The position numbers and the translations under genes were made by a program. Positions 9,530 through 19,940 of a DNA stretch of 64,000 nucleotides are shown piece by piece. Position 1 is the first letter of the stretch. Each line of letters starts with the position of its first letter. Source of the DNA: Artemia franciscana (lineage: Eukaryota > Arthropoda > Branchiopoda > Anostraca > Artemiidae); the NCBI RefSeq assembly GCF_032884065.1, contig NC_088883.1, positions 33,358,237 through 33,422,236 on the forward strand, read 5' to 3'. The notes under the pieces are model-generated. The model saw nothing but the letters and a program-made list of their open reading frames with translations. It was not told the DNA's origin and searched no databases.

Positions 9530-9677
9530 TTCACAGGTGGGACAGAGGGACACAACTACAATGGTGCGTAACTAATATGACGCGTAACGACTTACGCGCA
9601 CGGGGGGGCTTGGGGGACGCGAAGCACCCCCACCAACTAGGTGTTGGGGTGGCACTTCGCGCCACCCCAACAGCTAG
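9530..9677 (+). other. 3' tail of the outer Helitron
   Basis: TTCACAGGTGGGACAGAGGG, the GCGTAA repeats, two GC hairpins and CTAG at 9674-9677. It completes the element that starts at 5278. Cytosine-to-thymine type changes (GGCACTTCGCGCC instead of GGCGCGAAGCGCC) leave the longer stem intact. Confidence 0.85.
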
Positions 9678-9704
9678 TCTTATATATAACAAATGTTTCA
9701 CGAG

Positions 9705-9776
9705 TCTCCGAAGGCACAATGGTAAGGATACCTACTTGTCATGTGGAAGACTGGGGTTTAATTCCGTGTCTGAGAA
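9705..9776 (+). pseudogene. tRNA-Asp-like sequence (degenerate)
   Basis: Seventy-two bases align with the layout of a eukaryotic tRNA-Asp. The acceptor ends TCTCCGA and TCTGAGA pair at six of seven positions. The anticodon loop reads TTGTCAT (anticodon GTC), and the T loop is TTTAATT. The D arm and T stem carry mismatches and the B box is altered. It is more likely a tRNA pseudogene or SINE head than an active gene. Confidence 0.45.
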
Positions 9777-10079
9777 AACTTTAATATACTGAATTTTAAG
9801 CAATATCTTTTAAATTTGAAATTTAAAAACATACACATTTTAGTTACCTCCAAGCTAAAATAATGATTATAATATGAATGACCCTCAGAGTTTAGTTCCA
9901 ATGGGCTTAAGTTTGCTCTTTATAATATAACCTGAAACTGTATATGCTTTTTATTATGGTAAAAATTCAATTTTAATTTATGTATGCAGGAAGATAGATA
10001 ATAACATTAGCTACTATACAGTAATAGAAAACTGTAGGTTTTCGTAAAAAACATAATTTTCTTTTTAAAGAACATTGCC
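9777..10079. other. AT-rich spacer
   Basis: No coding, RNA or repeat feature recognised. Confidence 0.4.
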
Positions 10080-11850
10080 GGTCAAAAACCAAACCCATGT
10101 CTGGTTGCGAAAGGAAGAGGTGATAGGCGTGCTACCTGTCTCTGTAAAAAGAAACCAACAACTGAATCGTCAACATTAGCCTCGGATATGACTACTACTT
10201 CCCTAACAACCTCTGCGTGCTCCTGGACCGGATTTTTTACTACAAAATAACAACTGAAGCTCAGATTTTGGAATGTGAGGACGATGAGCCAGATCTCTAA
10301 AACTGAACAGATACTGAAAGAAGTGATACAGTACAATATAGACGTAACAGCTATTATCAAAACTAGATGGATTGGTAGTGGGTTAGAACTCCCCTACAAG
10401 ATGGCTACGTATTTGGATAAAGCGGACATGAAAGCAGACGCCAAGCGGGTGTAGGTGTACTGATGTCACCCACAGCTAGGAGAACGATGCTAAAATGGAC
10501 ACCTGTAAACGAAAGAATCACCAACACACAATTCTGGTCAGCCCACGGAAAACTCTCAATCGTTGCCAGCTACGCACCAACTTAAAAAGTGGATGAAATA
10601 GAGAATGACAATTCTTATGAAACACTAAAAAGTGTTGTTGCAACAATTCCTAGACACAATATCACAAGTGTCGTTGGTGATCTTAATGTAAAGGTAGGAT
10701 CATGTCATAAATACTGTCCTAAAGTCATGGGACAACATGGAATGGGTGACATGAATGAAAATGGAGCGCTACTTATGGACTTCAACCTAAATAGCAACTT
10801 TGTCATATGACGTACATTGTTTCAATACAAGACCATCTACAAATACACGGACTTTACAAGATGGCCGAACGCGTAACTAGAATAATAACTTAATCTTCTC
10901 GCGCAAGTGGCGGAAGAGTCTAATTGACGTGAGAAGTAATAGAGGCGCAGACATACAATCAGACCATTGCCTCATGGTTGCCAAGATCCATCTAAAGGTA
11001 AAAGTGACTCAGAAAAGCAATAAACTGACAACACATAAACACTTCAACGTTGAGAAACTGAAAGACAAGGAAACAACACGAATGCTCAAGTTAGAACTTT
11101 CAAAAAGATTTGAAGCCCTGCAATAGGAATTAGTACCAAATACTGATGTCGAAAATATGTGGGAGAAACTAAAAAGCACGTACAGAAGTTCCTGAGGAGA
11201 AATTAGGCTATAAAAAAGAAAAGAAAGAAAGATGGATCTTTGAACGAACCTGGAAACTAATTGATGCAAGAAAATCAGCCAAATTTTCCGTTCTGTTGGC
11301 CTAAAACGTGTCTGAATTGGAGGTTCTGTAAAACTCATATATAGAAACAATCAAACAAGTAAAGAAGAGTGCTCTGGCTGACAAGAGACAATTTATCGAA
11401 CACAAAGCAGCTTTGGTGGAAGAAGAAGCAAAGAAGGGAGGTTCAAAACAGTTTATATATTAACCAATGGAATCATTGGAGTCAAGGCTAACAGGACTAA
11501 TTTAGTGAAGGATGAGAATAGAGTCCTATTGACCGAACCTTTGAAGATCAATGAGAGATGGACAGCCTATTTAGAGAACCTACTATATAGACCGAGAATA
11601 AATGACCGAGATATAATTCCTGACGCTCTAGTTATGATTCTTGATGTGAATGAAGAGCCACCATCTCCAGAAAAAAACCATATATCTGAGATGCTGAAAA
11701 CTTCAGTCCGCGACTGCATAACAGTTCAGGTTGACCTGCTAAGTCAGATATGGTGTGACCAAAAACTGCCCAGTCAGTGGACGAAAGGAACCATTATTAA
11801 TCCACACCATAATAGGCAAAGGTACCCACTTAACCTCCTTATAAAAGTCT
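10080..11850 (+). pseudogene. RTE-like LINE, endonuclease half (dead)
   Basis: Translated fragments show an apurinic-type endonuclease of non-LTR retrotransposons. In order: WNVRTM (near 10280), KTRWIGSG (10360, where the catalytic Glu of the usual ETRW is Lys), VASYAPT (10570), GDLNVKVG (10680), SDHCLMVAKI (10960), and a linker with EPLKINERW (11530). It stops at a DQKLPSQWTKG motif just before the reverse transcriptase. Stops and frameshifts are frequent. The reverse transcriptase is absent, so the copy is 3'-truncated or interrupted. It lies upstream of the host exon ending at 12028. Confidence 0.75.
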
Positions 11851-11867
11851 GAAGACGACTCCCCCAG

Positions 11868-12028
11868 CTCTCAAGCAAAATGAAGATGTGAGGTCTTCTG
11901 AACCCCACAAGCCCCATGGAAGTGAAGTTGCAAGACCTTCAAGACTTCTTCTCCCCATACAAGGTGATAATACACTCCCTTCAGCCCTCAAGCATGAGGA
12001 GAATGCCATGCAAGACGCCGATTTTAAT
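11868..12028 (+). CDS. Internal exon of an unidentified host gene
   Basis: An open stretch ends exactly at AAT|GTAAGT (donor at 12029), a consensus 5' splice site. In this phase it joins without frameshift to the terminal exon at 19845. The encoded residues are polar and disordered-looking, with two similar LKQNEDV/LKHEENA stretches and a final MQDADFN. The 5' boundary is uncertain: AG at 11866-11867 after a short C-rich tract is my choice, and AG at 11846-11847 is another option. The frame is open back to a stop at 11831. The family is not recognised. Confidence 0.5.
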
Positions 12029-12049
12029 GTAAGTGTAAATTCTTTGATA

Positions 12050-12190
12050 TCTATATATATAAAAATAAGTTGTCTGTGTGTGTGTGGGTCTGTCTGTCGG
12101 GTGACGTCATGTTTGTGTGTTGACTGACGTCATGAAGTTAGTTGTCGTCATTTTTGTTATGACGGTGACGTCATTAAAGATATTTAAGAC
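12050..12190 (+). promoter_or_regulatory. Helitron 5' region with three CRE-type palindromes
   Basis: TGACGTCA octamers lie at 12102-12109, 12125-12132 and 12166-12173, between the terminus and the first ATG at 12191. The octamer is the known consensus for ATF/CREB bZIP factors. Heads of the other copies (for example near 21700, 22730, 24090 and 29040) also carry TGACGTC motifs. I infer a promoter role for the Rep-helicase transcript. It is not demonstrated. Confidence 0.55.
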
Positions 12191-12802
12191 ATGCGTTCAC
12201 GTAGAAATCTATTAATGTTTAACTGTAAAATGACTGATGAACTTACAATGGCAACAGCCGAGGAAGATGCTCAAAGAGTCTATGCCAAAAAACTTGCTGC
12301 TGATAGAGAAAGTAAGAAAAGAAAGCGTGCCGAGGAATCAAAAGAAAAGCAACGAAACAGGCTTGAGGCTGATAGAGAAAGAAAGAACAGAAAGCGTGCC
12401 GAGGAACTACCAGAGCAACGTGAAACCAGACTTGCAGCTAAAAGAGAAAGTGAAAAAAGAAGGCATGCCGAGGAACTACCAGAGCAACATGAAACCAGAA
12501 TTGCTGCTAAAAGAGAAAGTGAAAAAAGAAGGCATGCCGAGGAACTACCAGAGCAACATGAAACCAGACTTGTTGCTAAAAGAGAAAGTGAAAAGAGAAG
12601 GCATGCCGAGGAATCACAAGAACAGCAAGAAATCAGGCTTGCTGCTGATAGAGAAAGTAAGAAAAGAAAGCGTGCCGAGGAATCAGAGCAACCTGAAAGT
12701 TATCGCCTGGCATACAGGTACAGCCCAGTCGATGATTATAGCTTGAGTAGATGTGTTCAAATCGGGACTATGTCTAAAATTTGTCCCTATGCAAGGCCTT
12801 GA
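12191..12802 (+). pseudogene. Helitron ORF1 / Rep N-terminus with 23-residue repeats
   Basis: After MTDELTMA and EDAQRVYAKKLAAD come about five tandem 23-residue units of the form RESEKRRHAEELPEQ plus eight residues (69 bp each). They are highly charged and probably helical or coiled coil. A zinc-binding-like segment follows (SKICPYCK in the copy near 45530). One T is missing here, so CPYC becomes CPYA and the frame ends at 12802. In the - strand copy the chain continues toward Rep. The repeat region could contribute DNA binding or self-association, which is inference. Confidence 0.75.
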
Positions 12803-14441
12803 AATTGAATGGTGAAACAATGGGAATGTGTTGCGCCTCAGGAAAAGTTAAACTTCCTCTGCACCACCAGAGCCATTGAAGACTTTCCTTACTGGAACTA
12901 CGTCAGAATCTAAGCGTTTTTCGTCACATATCAGAAAATATAACTCATGTTTCCAAATGACGTCGTTTGGAGCCCCAATCGAATATCCAGATCAATTTAT
13001 GTCTACTTTCAAAGTAAAAGGGCAAATTTATCATAGAGCAGGGTCCCTTCTACCATTCTCAGGCGAGAATCATAAATTTTTACAATTGTACTTCATCAGT
13101 GATAGAAATTCTGAATTGAATGCACGTTACGAAATTTCTCCCAACGTTGAAAGGACAATCGTTTCCCAATTGCAACATCTTTTTCACGAAAATAATAATT
13201 TAGTGCCTCTGTTCAAAACAGCCATCGATTTGATGCCTACTGATACGCATAAAATTATTATTTCCGCTGACAAAATGCCTCCTGGCCAACATGTGCGTAG
13301 ATACAATGCTCCAACTATCGACGAAGTGGCAATCGTTATGGTCGGTGATCAGTTTTTACCTCGAGATATTATTCTTCATAAGCGAAACACTCAGTTGTTA
13401 AGAATTGCTGAAACTCATCGATGCTACGATGCCCTACAATATCCTATCATTTTTTGGGATGGATCTGACGGCTATCACTTTAATATTAAATTGATGAATC
13501 CAGCCACTAACAAAGAAATGAATAAGAAATGCAGGGCAATGCATTATTATTCCTATAGACTAATGATTCGGCAGGATGAAGAAAATTATATTTTAAAATA
13601 CCGTCAATTGTTTGACCAATTCGTCGTTGATATGTATGCTAAAATTGAATCAGAACGTTTGCTATATATCCGCCTGAATCAGACAAAGCTCCGCTCCGAA
13701 CAATACATTCATTTGCGAGATGCAGTTATAAATGACGGTAATACCACAAACGTTGGAAGATTAACAATTTTACCTTCGTCATATGCTGGCAGTCCCCGTC
13801 ATATGCATGAATATGCTCAAGATGCTATTGCGTATGATCGTCTCTATGGTCGTCCAGATTTATTTATTACATTTACATGTAATCAATCTTGGGACGAGAT
13901 ACTGCAGCTTTTACTTCAAAGACAATCGGCGGTTCATACACATGACATTACGGCCCGTGTCTTCCGGCAAAAGTTGAAATCACTGATAAACTACATAGTA
14001 AATTTTGAAGTGTTTGGGTCAGTGCGATGCTTGATGTACTCAGTGGAATGGCAAAAACGAGGTTTGCCACACGCACATATACTAATCTGGCTACATAAAA
14101 AAATTACTTCGAAAGAAATTGACGATGTGATTTCTGCTGAAATACCTGATGAAAATGTCGATAAGGGGTTACATGATATTACTGTAAAAAATATTATACA
14201 TGGACCTTGCGGTGTACTGAACGAAAATTCACCATGCATGGCCAAAGGAAGGTGCACAAAGCAATATCCTCGACTTTTAGTATCAAAGACAATTACTGGC
14301 AATGATGGTTACCCAAAATATAGAAGAAGATCTACTGAAGATGGCGGTAAAACAGCAATAATAAAGAAGCGTAACGGTACCACCATCGAAGTAGATAACC
14401 AGTGGGTTGTTATATTCCCCGTTATTATCAAAAACATTTAA
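12803..14441 (+). pseudogene. Helitron Rep (HUH endonuclease) domain
   Basis: The open part from 12876 is 521 residues. It begins after an ~8-bp deletion near 12860 and corresponds to the Helitron-like N domain plus Rep. The HUH motif LPHAHILIW has its histidines at residues 399 and 401. A 2-bp deletion near 14410 shifts the frame after VDNQWVV. The two-tyrosine motif (KYLCKYVTKG) then appears in another frame near 14490, preceded by an in-frame TAG at 14466-14468. Rep would nick and rejoin DNA by Tyr-phosphate linkage at the TC and CTAG ends. This copy is inactive as written. Confidence 0.85.
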
Positions 14442-15963
14442 TGCACAAATAAACGTTGAATACTAGAACTCCGTAAAGGCAATCAAATACTTATGTAAAT
14501 ACGTCACCAAAGGCAGTGACATGGCAGTTTTTGGCTTGCAGCCCGAAATCAAAGATATCGACGAAATCGTACAATATCAGGCTGGAAGATACATAAGTAG
14601 TAATGAAGCTGTTTGGCGAATTCTTTCATTTCCGATACATGAACGTAGTCCAGCTGTTGTTCACTTAGCGGTAAATTTACAGAATGGTCAACGTGTTTAT
14701 TTCTCGGAAACCAACGTGCAACAAAGAGCCCTGAATCCAACGGATACAAAGTTAACCGGTTTCTTTTCGCTTTGCAAAAATGATTCTTTTGCAAAAAAAC
14801 TGCTGTATACTGAAGTGCCTTCGTATTACACATGGAATACTAAAACTAAAGTATTTGAACGTCGAAAACAGGGTAAGTCAGAAGACGGCCAGCCTACCAT
14901 CTTCAAAGATACCACGATAGGAAGACTCTACACCGTTCACCCCTATCAACATGAATGCTTCTTTCTATGCCTGCTTTTGGTGAATGTACCCGGTACGACA
15001 TCCTTTGAGTATTTGAGAACTGTAAACGGTACTATACATGACACTTACCGTAGTGCATGCCAAGCTCTGAATTTATTTGAGAATGACCAACACTGGGATA
15101 ACTGCATCATTGACGCGTGCGAAACGTCAACTCCAAGTCAAATTCGTGCATTGTTTGGCATCATTTTAACAACTTGCTCTCCATCAGCTCCTACAGAGTT
15201 ATGGGAAAAATATAAGTCAAAAATGTCCGAAGATATACTCCATCGAAAACAGTTAGAAACGTCAGATATGACTTTTGATTTTAAATCAGAAATTTATAAC
15301 TACACTTTAGTTATTATAGAAGATTTGTGCGTACGTATGGCAAACAAACCTCTTCAGGATTTGGGAATGCCTTCACCTAACCGTATCGCTGCTGTTTCGA
15401 CATGTATAGAATTGAATCGCGAACAAAGTTACAGTACGAGTAATCTATTGACGTATGTACAAAATAACATTTCCAAGTTAACGTCGGAACAAACAGACAT
15501 TTATGATACGATAATGCATTGTGTCGATAACAACGTTGGAGAGATTTTCTTTTTGGATGCGCCAGGAGGTACTGGTAAAACGTTTGTGATAAAACTGATT
15601 CTGGCATCAATTCGATCAAAAAATGATATAGCGTTGGCAATTGCGTCGTCCGGAATAGCCGCAACATTGCTACCAGGTGGAAGAACTGCTCATTCCGCTT
15701 TGAAATTGCCTCTGAATTTGCATTCTACAGAAACTCCCACGTGCAATATTTCCAAATCATCTGGGATGGGTAAAGTATAGCAGCAATGCAAACTTATTAT
15801 TTGGGACGAGTGCACAATGGCACACAAAAAATCCCTCGAGGCTCTGGATCAATGTTTGAAAGATTTGCGAGGGAATTCGAAACCCTTTGGCAGCACATTA
15901 ATATTAAAAATTCTAATTTATGGGCACACGTAAAAACATTAAAATTAACTACAGATATGCGTG
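14442..15963 (+). pseudogene. Pif1-like helicase, first copy
   Basis: From the two-tyrosine region the frame runs from the 14521 ATG to a TAG at 15778. It contains Walker A (DAPGGTGKTF, residues 346-355) and a motif Ia region (ASSGIAATLLPGG). After the nonsense codon (TTG to TAG) come remnants of the DExx box (IIWDECTMA). A 76-bp deletion at ~15902 then removes motif III. The sequence breaks at ~15963, where it joins Rep sequence again. Confidence 0.8.
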
Positions 15964-16370
15964 TCCATATCGTGTCCATATCTGATGATGTAATTTCTGC
16001 TGAAATACCTGATGAAAATCTCGATAAGGGGTTACATGATATTATTGTAAAAAATATGATACATGGACCTTGCGGTGCACTGAACGAAAATTCACAATGC
16101 ATGGCCAAAGGAAGGTGCACAAAGCAATATCCTCGACTTTTAGTATCCAACACAATTACTGGCAATGATGGTTACCCACTATATAGAAGAAGATCTACTG
16201 AAGATGGCGGTAAAACAGCAATAATAAAGAAGCGTAACGGTACCACCATCGAAGTAGATAACCAGTGGGTTGTTCCATATTCCCCATTATTATCAAAAAC
16301 ATTTAATCACACATAAACGTTGAATACTGTAACTCCGTAAAGGCAATCAAATACATATGTAGATACGTCA
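15964..16370 (+). pseudogene. Duplicated Rep C-terminal segment
   Basis: From 15987 the sequence repeats 14124 onward (offset 1,863 bp), covering DDVISAEIPDEN to VDNQWVVPYSPLLSKTF. This copy retains the two C bases lost in the first, so VVPYSPLL is in frame, but it stops shortly afterwards (CACACATAA). The junction is marked by a short repeat of CGTGTCCATAT. It has no HUH motif of its own. Confidence 0.8.
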
Positions 16371-16384
16371 ACAAAGGCAGTGAC

Positions 16385-18659
16385 ATGGCAGCTTTTGGCT
16401 TGCAGCCCGAAATCAAAGATATCGACGAAATCGTACAATATCAGGCTGGAAGATACATAAGCAGTAATGAAGCTGTTTGGCGAATTCTTTCATTTCCGAT
16501 ACATGAACGTAGTCCAGCTGTTGTTCACTTAGCGGTACATTTACAGAATGGTCAACGTGTTTATTTCTCGGAAACCAACGTACAACAAAGAGCCCTGAAT
16601 CCACCGGATACAAAGTTAACCGGTTTCTTTTCGCTTTGCAAAAATGATTCTTTTGCAAAGAAACTGCTGTATACTGAAGTGCCTTCGTATTACACGTTGA
16701 ATACTAAAAATAAAGTATTTGAACGTCGAAAACAGGGTAAGTCAGAAGACGGCCAACCTACCATCTTCAAAGATACCACGATAGGAAGACTCTACACCGT
16801 TCACCCCAATCAACATGAATGCTTCTTTCTACGCCTGCTTTTGGTGAATGTACCCGGTCCGACATCCTTTGAGTATTTGAGAACTGTAAACGGTACTATA
16901 CATGGCACTTACCGTAGTGCTTGCAGAGCTCTGAATTTATTGGAGAATGACCAACACTGGGATAACTGCATCAATGACGCGTGCGAAACGTCAACTCCAA
17001 GTTAAATTCGTGCATTGTTTGGCATCATTTTAACAACTTGCTCTCCATCAGCTCCTACAGAGTTATGGGAAAAATATAAGTCAAAAATGTCCGAAGATAT
17101 ACTCCATCAAAAACAGTTAGAGACGTCAGATATGACTTTTGATTTTACATCAGAAATTTATAACTACACTTTAGTTATTATAGAAGATTTGTACGTACGT
17201 ATGGCAAACAAACCTCTTCAGGATTTGGGAATGCCTTCACCTAACCGTATCGCTGCTGTTTCGACATGTGTAGAATTGAATCGTGAACAAAGTAACAGTA
17301 CGAGTGATCTATTGTCGTATATACAAAATAACATTTCCAAGTTAACGTCGGAACAAAAAGACATTTATGATACGATAATGCATTGTGTCGATAACAGCGT
17401 TGGAGAGATTTTCTTTTTGGATGCGCCAGGAGGTACTGGTAAGATATTTGTGATAAAACTGATTCTGGCATCAATTCGATCAAAAAATGATATAGCGTTG
17501 GCAATTGCGTCGTCCGAAATAGCCGCAACATTGCTGCCTTGTGGAGGAACTGCTCATTCCACTTTGAAATTGCCTCTGAATTTGCATTCTACAGAAACTC
17601 CCACGTGCAATATTTCCAAATCATCTGGGATGGGTAAAGTATTGCAGCAATGCCAACTTATTATTTGGGATGAGTGCACAATGGCATACAAAAAATCGCT
17701 CGAGGCTCTGGATCAATACTTGAAAGATTTGCGAGGGAAGTCGAAACCCTTTGGCAGCACATTAATATTGCTTGTGGGAGATTTCAGGCAAACATTACCA
17801 ATAATACCTAGATCAACTCCTTCAGACGAAATGAATGCTTGCCTGAAAAATTCTAATTTATGGGCACACGTAAAAACATTAAAATTAACTACAAATATGC
17901 GTGTCCGATTGCAAAACGATGACTCTGGTCAAACATTTTCAGATCAATTGCTGGCAATTGGAAACGGAAAGCTCCCAGTAGACTCAATTTCAGGACGTAT
18001 ACAACTACCTGCTGATTTCTGTAATTTAGTGACGTCCAAACATGAATTGATTGAAAAAGTATTTCCGAATTTTCTAAACAATTATAAAAATAATAAATGG
18101 CTAAGTGAAAGAGCGATTCTTGCACCCAAAAATATAGACGTCAACAAAATCAACAATATTGTTTTGACCAAGATTCGAGACCAGGCAGTCCTTTGAAAGT
18201 CAGTCGACACAGTTTTGGAACCGAATGAAGCGGTTAATTATCAATCTGAATTTTTAAATTCCGTGGATCTTTCAGGGTTTCCACCACACGTGCTACAACT
18301 AAAAATAGGCGTACCAATAATACTTTTAAGAAATATCAACCCACCAAAGCTTTGCAATGGCAAGCAACTTGCCGTAAAAAAAAACAATGGAAAACCTAAT
18401 AGAGGCCACAATCTTGACAGGGCTTTTTGAGGGTGAGGCTGTTCTTATTCCTCGCATTCCCATGATTCCAATGGATATGCCTTTTCAATTTAAAAGATTG
18501 CAATTCCCAATTCGATTAGCATATCTTAATACTGATTGTTTTTCCCATGGACAATTGTACGTTGCATGTTCGAGGGTCGGTAAACCTGACAATCTATTTA
18601 TATGCAGCGACAATTGGACAGCGAAGAATGTTGTATATTCGCAAGTTTTACGCAGTTAA
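16385..18659 (+). pseudogene. Pif1-like helicase, second copy
   Basis: One reading frame runs from 16385 to ~18380 with two nonsense codons: CAA to TAA at 17003-17005, and TGC to TGA at 18194-18196. Walker A reads GGTGKI instead of GGTGKT. The DExx box (IIWDECTMA), motif III (LLVGDFRQTLPIIP) and the later DLSGFPPHVLQLK region are readable. An extra A near 18385 shifts the frame. The last part (18387-18659) lacks ~70 bp, deleting the ITINKAQGQS motif, but ends normally with VACSRVG and SQVLRS. It would unwind DNA for rolling-circle transposition if intact. Confidence 0.85.
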
Positions 18660-18669
18660 TTTGTATTGT

Positions 18670-19014
18670 ATCTATCTATCTATCTATCTATATAAAAACG
18701 AGTTGTGTGTATGCATGTTTGTTTGTTTGTAAAAAGAGCGTTTGTATATGACGTCATTATTAGTACATAAGGCTTTGTATATGCACAGACAATGGGAAAG
18801 CCAAGAATGTTGTATATTCGCAAGTTTTACGTAGTTTGAATCACATATATAAATCTATCTATAATCACAGGTGGGACACAGGGACACAACTACAATGGCG
18901 CGTAATTAATATGGCGCGTAACGACTTACGCACGCGGGGGGGGGGCTTGGAGGGGCGCGAAGCGCCCCACCAACTAGGTGTTGGGGTGGCACGAAGCGCC
19001 ACCCCAATAGCTAG
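18670..19014 (+). other. Helitron 3' region with an internal head-like sequence
   Basis: A (TATC)n TATATAAAAACGAGTTGTGTG segment resembles a Helitron 5' head, followed by a short copy of the helicase gene end (GACAATGGG...TACGTAGTTT) and the double-hairpin tail. The - strand copies at ~7300-7400 and ~41330-41440 have the same head-like segment, so it belongs to the family. It may be an old nested insertion of a short non-autonomous copy. Confidence 0.6.
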
Positions 19015-19844
19015 TTTCTTATAAAGCTCATTTATTCCCACTAAAAAAAACGTAGTGATCATTCTTGCTAATGTTTATTCTTTTTACTTTAATAGAGGAA
19101 CCCTTTAGTAATTATTTTAGCAAAAAGTTTTGGTTTGAAAATGAGGTTTTTTAAGATCCTACTGTTGAAAACTTAGCGTTTTACTTCTGTACCTAAGAAT
19201 GAGATTTGGGGCTCCTAATCTTAAGATTAATAATGGAGGAAAATATCAGGAAGAACCCCGGGGAAATGAACTTTTCACTGTGCTTCAATGGCAAAACTAA
19301 ATTTTTATGGGAGATGAATTCGTCATATTATTAGAACATTGAAGGCCCAAGATTAAATTAAGGTTTAGAGACTATTTAAAGACATTCTATTAGTTTGATC
19401 CTGTTGTCGGGCCCCTTTGGTCCTAAAGGAAATGGACCCTTCACCATGTTTTCAGCTATTAGTATTGTTTTGAAAATAAAGGTTTTTTTAAGATCCTACA
19501 TTCTACTGTTGCCTCTAAGTAGGAGATTTGAAAGGCGTTGCACAAGATTCATTGTGGAGGAGAGGGTAAATATAAGGGGGCCCTCACTAAGAGGGGAGTC
19601 CCCAGGGAAATAACTAAAAACACATTTTTTGGTTAATAACTAAAAATAGCATTAAAATTTATAGTGTTGAAAATTTTTTGAAGAGGGGATATGAGGGTCC
19701 TTGGATTAATATTTGTTTTCAGAATAAATAGAGGGCTCTGTTCCACTAGTTCTGGAGGTTTTGAGGTTTCTTATATTAATATTCTTTTCACTAGTTAAAG
19801 GCATAAATACATCAAAAGAGTAAAATTTTTTATTCTTTTTCCAG
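19015..19844. other. Intronic sequence, weak internal duplication
   Basis: No gene is seen. Two diverged ~200-bp stretches (near 19130 and 19460) share a GTTTTTTAAGATCCTAC-type core. Confidence 0.35.
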
Positions 19845-19940
19845 GCTGACAATGATGATCATGCACGGATCGATCTGCTACTCATCGATTTCTTTGGTGA
19901 AACAGTAATGGACACCAACACCCCCTTAATAAGTGTCTAA
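19845..19940 (+). CDS. Terminal exon of the same host gene, possible clathrin-box motif
   Basis: The exon follows a strong acceptor (poly-T then CCAG) and reads open for 31 residues to TAA at 19938-19940. Starting with ADNDDHARID, it contains LLLID, which fits the clathrin-box consensus L-phi-x-phi-[DE], and ends in TPLISV. The junction with the exon ending at 12028 is phase 0 on both sides. An acidic tail with a clathrin box would suit an endocytic adaptor, but that rests on one short motif. I cannot name the gene. Confidence 0.55.
   Translation, partial: ADNDDHARIDLLLIDFFGETVMDTNTPLISV

Larger units (their letters stand above)
5278..9677 (+). mobile_element. Non-autonomous Helitron, split by a nested Helitron
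   Basis: The element begins TC at 5278 after an A and ends CTAG at 9674-9677 before a T, matching Helitron insertion between A and T. In order it contains a TC...TATAAAAATAAG head with a GTGACGTCAC palindrome, two tRNA-like cassettes, A-rich blocks, a minisatellite, a helicase 3' fragment, an (AT)n tract and the double-hairpin tail. A - strand Helitron (6846-9525) interrupts the (AT)n tract. Without that and the SINE it would be ~1.6 kb. It encodes no intact protein, so movement would need a Rep-helicase in trans. Confidence 0.85.
12050..19014 (+). mobile_element. Helitron with Rep-helicase genes (autonomous type, decayed)
   Basis: It starts TC at 12050 after A12049 and ends CTAG at 19011-19014 before T19015. 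The head has TATATATAAAAATAAG and TGACGTCA palindromes. The body encodes an ORF1/Rep/Pif1-like helicase chain, and the tail has the double hairpin. At least seven inactivating changes are visible, plus a ~1.9-kb tandem duplication spanning the end of Rep to mid-helicase. At 6,965 bp it is longer than the coding content needs because of that duplication. Confidence 0.9.
12029..19844 (+). other. Intron carrying the Helitron
   Basis: Donor GTAAGT at 12029 and acceptor TTCTTTTTCCAG at 19844. Subtracting the Helitron at 12050-19014 leaves an ancestral intron of about 850 bp. The Helitron begins 21 bp after the donor, so the donor itself is intact. Confidence 0.5.

Noticed and set aside
13991..14302. 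- strand frame of 103 codons, repeated at other Rep copies
   Set aside because: Antisense of the Rep coding region. Its repetition follows from the element copies.
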